Of a stretch of DNA of 64,000 nt, positions 42,066 through 52,520 are shown one piece after another. Origin of the DNA: Gracilaria vermiculophylla (lineage: Eukaryota; Rhodophyta; Florideophyceae; Gracilariales; Gracilariaceae); assembly GCA_019155205.2 (NCBI GenBank), contig JAHNZQ020000004.1, positions 2,208,343 through 2,272,342 of the forward strand. The letters are read 5' to 3'. Under the pieces are notes generated by a model. The model was given only the letters and a program-made list of their open reading frames with translations. It did not search any database and was not told the DNA's origin. Both the position numbers and the translations under genes were made by a program. Position 1 is the first letter of the stretch; each line of letters starts with the position of its first letter.

Positions 42066-43803
42066 CTATGCGGAGAATCGTTTCCGCACCAGATTGGCGT
42101 GGTATCTTTTAAGGAAGTTCTCCGGGATATGTTCCGGAGGTTCTTCCGTATCGTCCTCCGAGGTGTACCCATACCAGTGGACGCGGTACAGTACTGCTGC
42201 AGGGGTTTGTCGATGCTATACGATATGGTCCGCCGTGTAGGGGATGTCACCTTCAGGGGTCATGATGGCATCGGGATTCGCCAGGATTGGCTCACCGGGG
42301 GCGGTGATGCGGTTCCCAGTATCCGGTGATGCCGTCGCGCTTGAGGTGGTTGAATGACGAATTTCCGCGCGGTGTCCCTGAGGTGGCGTGGCAAGCATTC
42401 CTGGAAGGCTGCACGTTGGGATCCTCGTCAGCCTATCACGGGAGACGACTTCCCTAAGCACGTCTACCTCAATGGCGACAGTATCCCTGTAGGTGGCCAG
42501 GACTTTGAAGGGCCCTGAGGTGGTCGGCGGTAACGTGCGCGTGACGTACGGCGCTTCGTCGGAATCTCCCTCGGGTTTATCGAGTAACACCTCGTTGCCT
42601 TCCTTCAGGTGCGGACCTTCCATAACCTTTCGGTCGAATTCCTCTTCATATCTCTTCTGCGAGGGGTTGAGTCTCTTTTTTTGCGAGGGAGAATGCGTTC
42701 TCATACCGCCTTAAGATAGAGCGTTTGGCTTGCGCCGTTGTTTATGCCTGTGGCCCATCCACTGAGTGCGCCGTGGCGTGTGGCGCAATGACGGCACTTG
42801 GATGGATACGCGAGAGCACCAGATTGAAAGTAGCGTTCCCCGTGGAGCAGTGCACCCACAGGTTGTATGCATACGTGAGGGGTCCCACATATGCGTCTTA
42901 ACCCTTCTGGTGGTCCGCGACGTAGTGCTTCAGCCTCGAGGCGATGGTTTTGCTAGACCTTTTCGCCTGGCCGTTTGTCTGGGGGTGATAGGCAGTTGTA
43001 AACAACTGCTTCATCCCCAGCATTCCGGAGACGGCGCTGAAGAGCTTCGCCGCGAACTGGGGGCCATTGTACATGAGAAGGTACAACGGTATCCCGTAGG
43101 GATAAACCCAATGCTCCAGAAAAGAGTCGGAAATCACTGCTACAGTAGTGCTCCGGACGGGGATGGCACGCGTGATCTTGGAAAAGCGATCCGTGATCAC
43201 GAGGATAAATCGATGCCTTCGCTCCGTCTTGGGCATAAGGCCCAAGATGTCCATGGCCACAAACTCCAACGGTCCTGAAGGTGGGAATAGCGTGAGCGGT
43301 GTCCGGTGTTTCCGTATACTCCCCCTAGCGGCGGCGCAGGAATAGCAGTCCGCTACCGTTTGGAAGGCGTCGCTGGCCATGTTCGGCCAATAGAACTCCC
43401 TCCGCATGGTGAAATACATCCGAGATCCACCGGGGTGCCCGGCGAGGCGCGGATAGTGTGAGAGGTACAACACTCTCGCCCGTAACTTCGTCGGCACCAC
43501 CTTTTGGAGCGCTCTATCCAGAGGGGCGCGGCGTACAAGCACGACGTCACGGTCGACATCAAACGATGATGTCAAACTACCCACAATGGCGAGGCACTCC
43601 TTGCAGTACGCATCCGTACTCTCCTCCTTCAGGAACTCCTCTACGGTGATGGGGAGGACTTTCTTCTCCTCCTCAACAAGGGCCATCACCTCAGGGAGTC
43701 CACTGTACTTTCCTTCAGGTTCACAGCATTCCAAACATTCTCCATAGGATCCTTCTTTCCTGTCGGCGTTCCGGATGTTCAGACACGGGATGTTGTCCTC
43801 CAA
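42066..43803 (-). pseudogene. A1 integrase and chromodomain
   Basis: 42898-43803 encodes the zinc-binding region (LSHYPRLAGHPGGSRM, CYSCAA) and the catalytic core LEFVAMDILG (first Asp). The second motif reads LMYNGPQF, so its Asp is Tyr, and the third reads HPQTNGQAKRS, so its Glu is Lys. 42216-42704 has the C-terminal module (KVMEGPHLKEGNEVLLDKP, TTSGPFKVLATYRDTVAIEV). The chromodomain-like tail (PYTADHIV, TAG, then TPAAVLYRVHWYGYTSEDDT and LKRYHANL) ends at a stop at 42066. Loss of two catalytic residues and frame breaks make it inactive. Confidence 0.88.
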
Positions 43804-43890
43804 AGGTGCTTTATCTTCCCCATCGGTGGAGATTCGCGAGAGTACATCCGCGGCCTGGTGTTTTATGCCAGGACGATGGAGGATGTCAAA

Positions 43891-45160
43891 CTAGAACTCC
43901 AGAAGGCGTAGCCTCCACCTTTCCAGGCGACCGGAAGCATCCGTCAAGTACAGTATCCACTTCAGTGGTGCGTGGTCCGTCCTCAAGGGGAAGCGCGCGC
44001 CTTCCAGGTATGGGCGTAAAAGCAAAACCGCCCACACGATGGCGAGACACTCGCGCCCCGAAGTGGAATAATTCCGTTCCGTAGGGGAGAGGCTGCGACT
44101 CCAATACCCGATGGGTTGAAGTCCACCTTCACGTTGTTCCTGTAGGAGGGCACATCCAACCTGGTACTTACAGGCGTCAGTGTCCAGCACCATTCGGCCG
44201 TGCCGCTTTGGCAATACCAAGATTGGTGGTTCAATTAGTCTCCTCTTCAGGGTGTCGAAGGCTTCAAACTCTTCGTCCGTCAAGAGAGCCAATTGCGTTG
44301 GCTTGTCCTTCTCCAAGAGGCGATTTAACAGCGCCGCTATACGGGAGAAATTGGGTACAAACCTCCGGAAGGCGTTACACAACCCAAGGAAGGAACAAAG
44401 CTCCGTCTGGTTGGTGGGAGGGCGAGCTTCCTTAATGGCGTCCTGAGTTTTCCTAGAAACCTGGAGGCGGCCCGGAAGCACAACGTGCCCCAGGTAGTCC
44501 ACCGACGACTTGAAAAAGAAACATTTCTCCAGCTTTAAGATGAGGCCAGCATCCTTTAGGAGTTGGAACACGTGCTTCACATGAATGAAGTGCTCCTCCA
44601 CGCTGCGGGAGTATATGATGACATCATCTATAGACACCATGGCGTACTGCCATTTCACCTTTGACAGAATAATGTCCACCGCTCGTTGGAACGTAGCGGG
44701 TGCATTCTTCAACCCAAATGGCATCCTTAGGAATCTGAAGATCCCACAGTGCGAGGTGAACGTTGTCTTATCCTTGTCGGAGTCGTCCATCTCAATCTGC
44801 CAGTAGCCGCTATTGGCATCCTGCGTGGAGAAAACGAACGCATCGCCTAAGGAGCCGATACATTCATCCATCCGGGGTATCGGGTACGAATCGCGTACCG
44901 TCACCTCGTTAGGGCGCCTGTAGTCAATACAGAACCTTAGGGAGCCATCTTTCTTTTTGACAAACACCACCGGGGAGGCCCATTCGGAATTGGAAGGCTC
45001 TATAACGCCCTTCTCCAGCATCCGGTGGACCTCATTGCGTTCAAAGTCACGCGCGTGGGATCCAGCCCTCCTCGGGAGTTGATGTACTGGCTTAGCATCC
45101 GGTGTGAGCTGGATCCTGTGCTTGGCCAGGCTGACCTGACCCAGGTGACCAGTCTACATA
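43891..45160 (-). pseudogene. A1 reverse transcriptase and RNase H
   Basis: 43891-45021 is open for 376 residues: CIDYRRPNEVTVRDSYPIPR, STQDANSGYWQIEM, MPFGLKNAPATFQ, the catalytic box as VSIDD (Tyr replaced by Ser), LGHVVLPGRLQVS, FLGLCNAFRRFVPNFSR, RNase H MVLDTDACKYQVGCAL, SGRECLAIVWAV and LRTDHAPLKWI. Upstream to about 45160 the frame includes HRIQLTPDAKPVHQLPRRAG and is closed by TAG. RT would need Gag-Pol expression; disabled as part of a broken polyprotein. Confidence 0.88.
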
Positions 45161-45162
45161 TC

Positions 45163-46092
45163 CTAAAAGGCGGATAGCATCTCCACTATCCTGTGGCGAA
45201 TCCCTTTCGAAATCATCACCAATTTGGAGCTTCTCCTGTCAAGTGGCAGGAGTCTCTTTTTTTGGAGCCGTTCAAGTCGCGTCCGTCTCCACGGCGGCAA
45301 TTGAATCGCGGGCCGTGAGGTCTTCCGCTCGTGGTAGATGAGCCAGTCCTGCAGGGGCGGGTATTGCCAGCCCGACGACAATTCCTTTCTGGAGCCGTAA
45401 CGGCGACTCCTTAAGGTTAGCGAGCACAACCCTAAAAGGGACGTTCGGTATTACTTCCATAACACCTTTCGCCATCATGGAGTGCTGCTTTGTCGTCAGG
45501 TGTAGACTCCCCTGTAGGAATGAAAGGCCAGATGCAGAGGTCTGCACACAAACTTCGGCCTGACTCCTCGCGGGTATTTCGTGCTCTTAACCACGCGGAG
45601 CTTATTCGACTGCGTCTCCTTTGGAAGGGTACCCACTTAACGCGCGTTCGCGTCCGGTCCTGGAGATGTGGACACAATACCTACAGAGGCGGCGTCATTA
45701 AACGTCACCTTCCGCAGGCGTGGGTAGATTGCACGTACATACCGATCCACAAAGAAAGTGCCCAATATGCACTGTGCGGCCAAGTTGGTCGCCATGAGAA
45801 ACCACACTTTCACCTGGAAGGAGCCCAACCGAAGGTACAAAGGGATTGCGCCAAGGATGGTCAATGCTCGACGCGACGCATCGCGCACCGTAGGGAGCTT
45901 GCCAGTCCTCAAAGAGCCGAAAACAGACCGCGGGAGCACGTCGGCGTGCACCAGATTGGGGACAGCTCCTGTATCGAGGATAGCGCGCACCGTGAAGAAG
46001 GTGAGCGGGGAACATCCTATAGAGGCGAATACCATGTAAGTCTCACGGCGGAGTGTGCAAACAGAAACCTCAAAGGTATCGAATGGGGCCAA
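45163..46092 (-). pseudogene. A1 protease and PR-RT linker
   Basis: 45637-46092 holds the aspartic protease with a canonical active site, AILDTGAVPNLVHADVL, followed by LGTFFVDRYVRAI. 45163-45547 has the linker seen before RT (VPFRVVLANLKESPLRLQKG). The two parts are in different frames. A2 keeps the same active site (ILDTGAGPNLVHADVL). Confidence 0.85.
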
Positions 46093-46233
46093 CGGGATTG
46101 GGACATCCGTCGATTCTGCGTCGACGGAGCAGACGGTCTCTCCACCTTTCTTACAGGCGACCTCCGTGGAGCTGATGCTCGATATTAGAGAAACACGTGG
46201 AGCCTCTACGCGTGGCTCTGAAGGTTTTCCTGG

Positions 46234-48484
46234 TTAAAGAGGGGCTAAGTTCCAGTCAATGATGGCGTCTGCGGTTATGCATCGCGATGCAACGTGTTCC
46301 CTTGAGGTACAACCGGCTTTGGCACCGGCACCTGCGTTGTGGGTGCATGTGACAGTGGGACAGGCTGCAATCCCGGTGGAGCACGGTAACCGTAGTTTCC
46401 TTGAGGGAAGCGGATGTCTCGATACGCGGTTCGATAACTTCCGCTCTCCGTTGGTGTGTCCTCCAGGTCCTGGAAGTTTTTCTCTCTTTCCTGCAAGATG
46501 GCGGCCCTCACTGCCGGGGTGAGAGTCGTACAGTGTACGGACTCTCGTGACAAGCAAATCCTGCAAGGTGGTGGGTATCCTCGAGGGTTCGCAAATCGGA
46601 CGTTCTTCTAGGATCCTGCCGAGGCGTACGAAGTGGGAGACGAGGGTGTCCTCGTCTTAGACTATGCTCTATGAGAGAAGGCGTATGTAAGGTCTAGGGC
46701 CTCTTGCTCTCCTTCGAGCGTGAGCTCGTCGACGTCCTCCGAGGTGCTGGAGTCCAACGTCAGGGCGGATGCCCGACGGGTCCTTGAGGCAGCCGGTTTG
46801 TCCGGAAGTGGAGTATGGCTGCGACGAGCTGCACGGTTGGTATCCCCATTGGATTTTGCGAAACGCTCTACCTCCATGTAGGTGGTCTTTGGATGCGCTG
46901 TCAAGTGATTACGCACCCTCGTGCGTATCGAGGGAAGGAGTCACTCGACAAACAACGACTTCAACCGCTGTTCGGAGTACACATCCCCTTACTGTACGGC
47001 CTTCGTCTACAGCTTTTGTGAGAACTCCGTCTCGTTTATTCCGGTATTCTGCCTATTAGAGGTGAATTCAGCATCAGCATCGGCTATTACCTCGTCCGTG
47101 GCGTAACTTTTGAGGACTAAATTCACTACCTCCGGGTACGTCGTCAAGATCTTCGTTCCATGATCATCCGCAATGGTGCTCTTCCCCGTGAGGCGTGGCT
47201 GCAACAGTGAGTGCGCTTGGGCTGTGAGGTAGAACTGAAAGCACCATACGGCATCACCTTCATGGACACCATTTGTGTTACACGATGAATGGAAGCGCGT
47301 AAAAACATCTAACACCGAGATGGGGTCTTCGCCTGAGAAGGAGTGCTTCTTCATTTGAATATCCATGCGGCGCTACATTTTCGTGAGTCGTTTAGCGAAC
47401 GACGCGTCGTAGAGGGCCGAGCGATCACTCAACCTATAGGTGTCATAACCCACCACCTTGGCGAAGAGGTAGTTAAGCGGGACGACCTTTCTGACCCTTC
47501 TACTCTTCTCCATGGGAGTTATACTGTCCTCCGAGCTGGAGCTGTTCACGGATTCGGAGTCTGAGCTTCTCTCCGAATCGGTGTCTCGCTTTCTTTTTTT
47601 CGCCCTCCGTTTCTTTCGGCGTCTTTCATTGAGGTGGTCTGGGTTACTGACGATACCTCCGTTATCGCGAACCATACCATGAGTATCCTGTCCTTCCCTC
47701 TTTAAGTGAACTTCTTCGCGACCGGTATCCTGTACCCTTCCACGGGGCGTCAGGTCCAGACGGTGCTTAGCAAGATTCCTCAGGTGGTCCGGTTTCCTTA
47801 CCGCAGTATCCTGTCCTTCCCTGCACGGGTTCACTTTAAGTGTTGATAGAGGGAACCTCTCCTGTACGGAAAAATGACTTTGAAACGCCACTGCCGGGAG
47901 CAGCTGCGCGGTTTGAAAGCGAACCTCCGCACGGATAACATCTCAGATCACCTCAAGGAAAGGGTCGGAATCCAGCAAAGTATCCACAGCACGGTGAGCG
48001 CTCTACGTTGCGTTTTTCTCCACAATGGTGTGGCCGTGCGCTCCAAAGTGGGATTCAACACCTGCAGGCATTCTTTCGACCAGCTCTTGGGAGAGCCAAT
48101 CCGTAAGTCGCGGCGCTAGTGACTACCGGAGGGAGTTGGCCCCCGGGTGTTCCCGTCCCTGCAGCTTCTGAGGTGGCGGCTGCGATGTCGTGTGCGGTTC
48201 TCCGACCTCCACGTCGGCGTTCTCCAGAGATGTCGCGGGAAAATCCGCTTGCCTATGATCATGCATTCTCCTAAGGCGATTCCTGAAACGCTCCACAGAG
48301 GTACCAGGATTCCGAAGGAGACTTTCAGGGTCCCCCAGTGTGGCTGCCATCTTTTGGGGAGCGCTGCGCGTGCTGCGCCTATCGACGGAGTCGGTTGCTT
48401 AGGGATCCTGTAGGGGGGTTTCCATTGGGGGTTCTGAGGGGTCCATAGAGGAGTAGGTCGGGGGTGATTTTCTTCCACTTCCAA
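46234..48484 (-). pseudogene. A1 gag, fragmented
   Basis: Order on -: 48116-48484 N-terminus (DPESLLRNPGTSVERFRNRL); 47373-47891 with a basic cluster RRRKKRRAKKRKR and a Ser/Glu-rich acidic patch; 47007-47366 capsid-like core (MKKHSFSGEDPISVLDVFTR, DAVWCFQFYLTAQAHSLL, TYPEVVNLVLKSYATDE); 46662-46916 and 46234-46566 C-terminal parts (TPAVRAAILQEREKNFQDLE). No CCHC knuckle is recognisable. Frames differ between blocks, so it is a pseudogene. A2 shows the same blocks. Confidence 0.75.
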
Positions 48485-48586
48485 ATTACCCTAAGGAAGA
48501 ATTCTACTATTGGGGGTTGGTCGTTGCAAACTAGAAACACGGTTCTGCTGCTACTTGTGCGAATCCTTTAGGAACTCGGACTTTCT

Positions 48587-48600
48587 AACTCGGGAGACCA
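48587..48600 (-). other. Primer-binding site of A1
   Basis: On -, two bases after the 5' LTR: TGGTCTCCCGAGTT. The complementary tRNA 3' end, AACTCGGGAGACCA, resembles the CCGGGAGACCA end I recall for yeast tRNA-Tyr (C1-G72 acceptor). Tyrosine tRNA is therefore the candidate primer. Confidence 0.55.
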
Positions 48601-48602
48601 GT

Positions 48603-49154
48603 TGTGGTACTGTCAGCCCTTCTCTCGAGGTAGTAAAGCACAACGTCCGTTAGGAGTTTTTGTTGACTCCAAAGGTGCGTGTTCCTAAAGGTGGTCTCCG
48701 GTATCCGCTGTCGCGAGCCGGGGAAATTCTGAAGGGGATCCGCAAACACCAAGCGGAGGGGGAGGTTCACTGGGCGGACAATGCTCCTACAGGCGTTGCT
48801 ATGATTCGACCTGGGGATCGGCGGCTTAGAAACCTGAGTTGATGGACAAAAGACTCCAACCGGAAAAGTAGATGAAGACTCAAGGGTGCTTGTCTTTGCT
48901 TCCCCAGAGTTGGAGCTCCACCGCCAGAATAAGTATCAAGCCGGGAGTCCGCCTTGGCAGGTCCCCCTAATGTTTAAATTACCTGTACAAAGTAACTAAA
49001 ATAAATAATAATTCTACCATTCCTCAAGGATACTGTAGCGCACGTGGGCGGGATTATACACCACGTGGCCCAGCTAATAAAATACGACCCCTACATAGGA
49101 ATATTATACCATAAGGCCAAACCACCCTATTTCCTTAGGAGCCACTGTACTACA
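48603..49154 (-). repeat. 5' LTR of A1
   Basis: 552 bp, TGTGGTACTGTCAGCC to CCACTGTACTACA on +, matching 39788-40341 with scattered differences. Confidence 0.9.
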
Positions 49155-49202
49155 AAAGCGGCGTGTGCGACGCGGTTTAGTGACCTGTACGCGTTAGGAA
49201 CA
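49155..49202 (+). pseudogene. Continuation of the A0 antisense gene after A1
   Basis: GCGGCGTGTGCGACGCGG and TTTAGTGACCTGTA match the end of the antisense gene in A1 (41790-41823) and A2 (52310-52341). This shows that A1 sits inside A0. It is cut by the solo LTR that follows. Confidence 0.75.
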
Positions 49203-49287
49203 TGTAAAACAGTGGATTCTAAGGTCACATTTTCTTGTGGCTTCACGATGGGATATTCCTAAGGATGGTTCGTTTTTATTCACTGAG

Positions 49288-49597
49288 TGTTGGAAAACAG
49301 ATGAGCTATTTGCGCTTTACTCTCTTGTGACACAGGGCGCACAGTTCACCATTTGAACTATCAACACGCCCCCTCGCCCTGTACTTCCTTACAGAACGAG
49401 ACCTCGAGCTTACAGTAGCCAATCTTCACTACTGCTGTACACCTGTACAATTTCTCAGGCTCAGGTCACTTCTGGGAGTCGAACCCAGGGTCCTAGCGAT
49501 TAGCTGGGCCCATAACCTGTTGGAAAAACAGATGAGCTATTTGCGCTTTACTCTCTTGTGACACAGGGCGCACAGTTCACCATTTGAACTATCAACA
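49288..49597 (-). mobile_element. Complete TRIM-like LTR element, 310 bp
   Basis: Two LTRs, 49288-49366 (79 bp) and 49518-49597 (80 bp), starting TGTTG and ending CAACA, nearly identical, flanked by the perfect duplication CTGAG (49283-49287, 49598-49602). The 151-bp interior has no coding capacity. On -, the 5' LTR is followed at once by GGTTATGGGCCCAGCTA, and the 3' LTR is preceded by the purine-rich GGCGAGGGGGCG. It inserted into the inverted solo LTR. A second copy with the same internal length is at 63767. Confidence 0.93.
49502..49517 (-). other. Primer-binding site of the TRIM, copia half-tRNA type
   Basis: On -, directly after the LTR: GGTTATGGGCCCAGCT. This is complementary to the anticodon stem-loop region of eukaryotic initiator tRNA-Met (GCTGGGCCCATAACC) rather than its 3' end. 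Drosophila copia uses the same type of site with a tRNA fragment as primer. Confidence 0.85.
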
Positions 49598-50069
49598 CTG
49601 AGTTGCGTGGTGTATAATTCGGTCCACGTGTGCTACAGTACTCTTGAGGAATGGTAGAATTAATATTTATATTAGTTCATTGGTGCAGATAATTACTACT
49701 GTAATGAGACCTGCCGAGGCGGGCTCCCGGCGTGGTATTTAATCTGCCAGTCGAGCTCCTCTTCTGGGGAGTTAGACCAAGCACCCTTGAGTCTATGTCT
49801 ATTTTTCCGGTTGGGGACTCTCGTCAAACATCCTCAGGTTTCTAAGCCGCCGATCCCAAGGTCGTGTCGTCGCAGCTCCTGTAGGAACATTTTCCGCCCA
49901 GTGAACCTCCATCTCCGCTTGGTGTTTGCGGATCCTTTTTCAGGACTACCCCGGCTCGTGACAACGACTACTAGGGACCATTTTTAGGATCTCGCGCCTT
50001 TGAAGTCAACGAAAACTTCTACCGGACGTTGTGCACTACCACCTCGAAAGGAGAGCTCACGGTGCCCCA

Positions 50070-50362
50070 GAACCCGGCAACGTAGTTATCGCACGTAGAG
50101 ACAAAATAAAATGCCCTTGAGGTGGAGCAGTGGCTCCCCAACGGATGATTGCAGTATTAGTTGGCCATACCCGAGCGCCCAGCGACAAGAGGTGCCGCCG
50201 CAGAAGCGCGCGGCAAGCGGGCAACGGCGGCCAGGAGGCGATAGAGAGAACTTCAGAAGGGCGTAATACAGCGTAGAACTAAAATGAACCCCGTCTCAGG
50301 GCCCTTTCCCATTTTCTAAACGGAATCGCCTATGCGGAAACGAGTTTTTGCCGCAAAGGTGG
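50070..50362. other. A0 internal fragment between the antisense gene and chromodomain
   Basis: GAGCGCCCAGCGACAAGAG with GTGCCGCCG, then ACGGAATCGCCTATGCGGAAACG, match the A1 spacer at 41910-42080. It ends where A2 inserts; the A0 pol that should follow is not seen after A2. Confidence 0.65.
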
Positions 50363-50915
50363 TGTGCTACTGTCAATTCTTCTTTATAGGTAGTAGAGCA
50401 CAACGTCCGCTAGGAGTTTTTGTTGACTCTAAAGAGGCGTGTTCCTAAAGGTGGTCTCCGATATTCACTGTCGGGAGCCGGGGAAATTCTTCAAGGGGAT
50501 CGGCAAACATCAAGCGAAGGGGGAGGTTCACTGGGCGGACAATGCTCCTACAGGCGCTGCTCCGAGGCGAGCTGGGGATCGGCGGCTTAGAAACCTGAGT
50601 TGATCGACGAGAGACTCCAACCGGAAAAGTAGATGAAGAATCAAGGGTGCTTGGTTCTCCTTCCCCAGAGGTAGAGCTCAACCGGCAGAATAAGTATCAA
50701 GCCGGGAGCCCGCCTCGACAGGTCTCACTACTGTAATGATTACCGGCATAAATTAACTAAAACAAATTTAAATTCAACCGTCTCGTAAGTATACTGTAGC
50801 GCACGCGGGAAAAACTATGCACCACGTGGCTCAGTTAATAAAATACGAGCCCTCCTTAGGAATATCACGCCATAAAGCCACACCACCATAGTTCCGTAGG
50901 AACCACTGTACTACA
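50363..50915 (-). repeat. Left (3') LTR of A2
   Basis: 553 bp, TGTGCTACTGTCAATTC to CCACTGTACTACA on +; the next bases CAGCCTTTTTCCTAAATTGC contain the complement of the polypurine tract. Confidence 0.9.
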
Positions 50916-50939
50916 CAGCCTTTTTCCTAAATTGCACCT

Positions 50940-52341
50940 CGTCCTCGAAGTGCACCTTCCAATTTCTCGATCTATGGGTGGCTCTTATCGACGCTGATAC
51001 AAGCACGGCCTCCAGCGTTGTGACATATCCTCTCATTAAGGAGTTCCTTTATACTTCCAAACTCCTGCGCGGCGTACCACGGCGGGCTTTTGTTTTATCC
51101 CTTGCGGTGTTTGCCGGCCCTTGGTCCTCCTTGACCCGGCCGCGTCTCCTCTTTCTCGGTGTAGTTCGTCGGTGCTGTTGCGTCAGTCAGCGGCGGGAAC
51201 TTCTGCGCACTCAAGCATCTCGTGCACGGCGCAGACGTGCGACCTCCGTGGCCGGAGCGCGGATCAGTCCAGATTGGACATTGACTCCTTCAAAGCGCTT
51301 GATGGTCTGATTCCTTTAAAAACTTCTCCTTTGGGGAACACCTGATTCATCGCCTCCGCTCGTTCCGTCTCCTTAAAGGTGCATCATTTCACAATCTTCA
51401 CTTCTGCGCCCTCGTCTGCCTCCACTGAATATGACTTTGCTCCCAGCCATGATGCCCCATACCTCGCCTGTCTCCGGTCGTCCGTCCACTCTGCAAATTC
51501 CACAATGGCGCCTCGACGCGACTTCCTCCCCGGTCTGGCTTGTAAATGCGGGCCGCTCCTCAAGTGGTGTCAGATTACTCTCCTAAGGGGCTACGACAGG
51601 TTCGGTTGCCCTCCATCCAGCTACGTATACCTTCAACATGACTTCTGCAACCCCGGCGCTTACGCCTCTATCCAATCCCGAGGTGTAACACTCCTCTACT
51701 GGTGCACCATTCCGCCCAGGAGAGCACTTCGAAAGTCGTGCCACGAGGGTCTTCGTTCCGTTCCCCAACAGGCGCGTCAGTCTCCCATGGAAGAGGGCGA
51801 GATTGCTTGTGTCCCTGTAGCTTCGGCCCCGGTAGTGCAACCCCGACTGCGGAGCGTCCCTGCGCCTGTTCTTTAGCCTCGCCTGCAGGGCGTTCCAGTT
51901 CCCACACGGCCTTCACCTCCGGTGTTACCGACTCCGTCCTTGGCTCTGCCAGCCTCCACGGTGGAACCTGCGAAGTCCCTTCGGGAAGTCTCTGTCCCAG
52001 CTGGTCCGCTGTCCGCGGCTACTTCCGTGGCGGTTGTAGCGCTGTCAACAGAGGTCGCCGCTTCGAGTGCACCGTCAGGTGAATTCTCGTCTGGGACTCT
52101 GGATGCTGCCTTCCAGACGTTAGTGCGGGCATGCCTGGTGATGGGCCGTCCTGCTTCGGCTTCTCCTGTGAAAGCTCTGCGCGAGGCACTTGCGTGTGGC
52201 GTAGAGCTCTACAAGGCCCGGGCCGACCGAGCCTTGATGGCGGCCATCAAGGAAAGCATGTCGGAGGTATCCGAGAGCCAAGCGCTCACGGCCAAAGCTT
52301 GCCTCGAAGCGGAGTATACGACGCGATTCGGTGACCTGTAG
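50940..52341 (+). pseudogene. Antisense gene of A2
   Basis: Same protein as in A1 in several frames: an N-terminal part at 50978-51310, the GMSS/PEVY-like region with FRPGEHFESRATRVFV (about 51640-51770), PVVQPRLRSVPAPVL ending at a stop at 51876, then 51922-52341 (LPTPSLALPASTVEPAKSLR, SGTLDAAFQTLVRACLVMGR, EALACGVELYKARADRALM, LEAEYTTRFGDL). It lacks the same middle block as A1. Its stop lies 180 bp from the convergent pol stop at 52521. Confidence 0.7.
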
Positions 52342-52520
52342 ACGATAGGACCCTGGCGATGAAAGTGATTTCCCGGTAGCAGCGGAATAAAAGATCCTTC
52401 AGATGGAGCAGAAGCTCCGTGAACGGTAGATGCAATACGAATGAACCGAGGCTGCACGCTCAGGGAGACGAAAAACAACTCCGATTGGGGGCCCCGTCCC
52501 CCATTCCTACACGGAAGCGC

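Larger units (their letters stand above)
39788..49154 (-). mobile_element. Ty3/gypsy family A copy A1, 9.4 kb
   Basis: Best-preserved family A element: LTRs 39788-40341 and 48603-49154 (554 and 552 bp, TGTAGTAC..CCACA on -), primer-binding site next to the right LTR, polypurine tract next to the left LTR. Gag, PR, RT, RNase H, IN and chromodomain run leftwards on -, and the antisense gene runs on + between chromodomain and 3' LTR. It inserted in the antisense gene of A0. Flanking pentamers GAATC and AAAGC do not match well, so boundaries include some doubt from the tandem LTR. Confidence 0.88.
49203..50069 (+). repeat. Solo family A LTR, inverted, with a TRIM inside
   Basis: TGTAAAACAGTGG to GGTGCCCCA in the orientation opposite to A1 and A2. 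Excluding the TRIM and one target duplication its length is 552 bp, equal to the A1 5' LTR. Flanks GAACA (49198-49202) and GAACC (50070-50074) match at four of five bases, supporting a solo LTR formed by recombination after insertion into A0. Confidence 0.85.
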
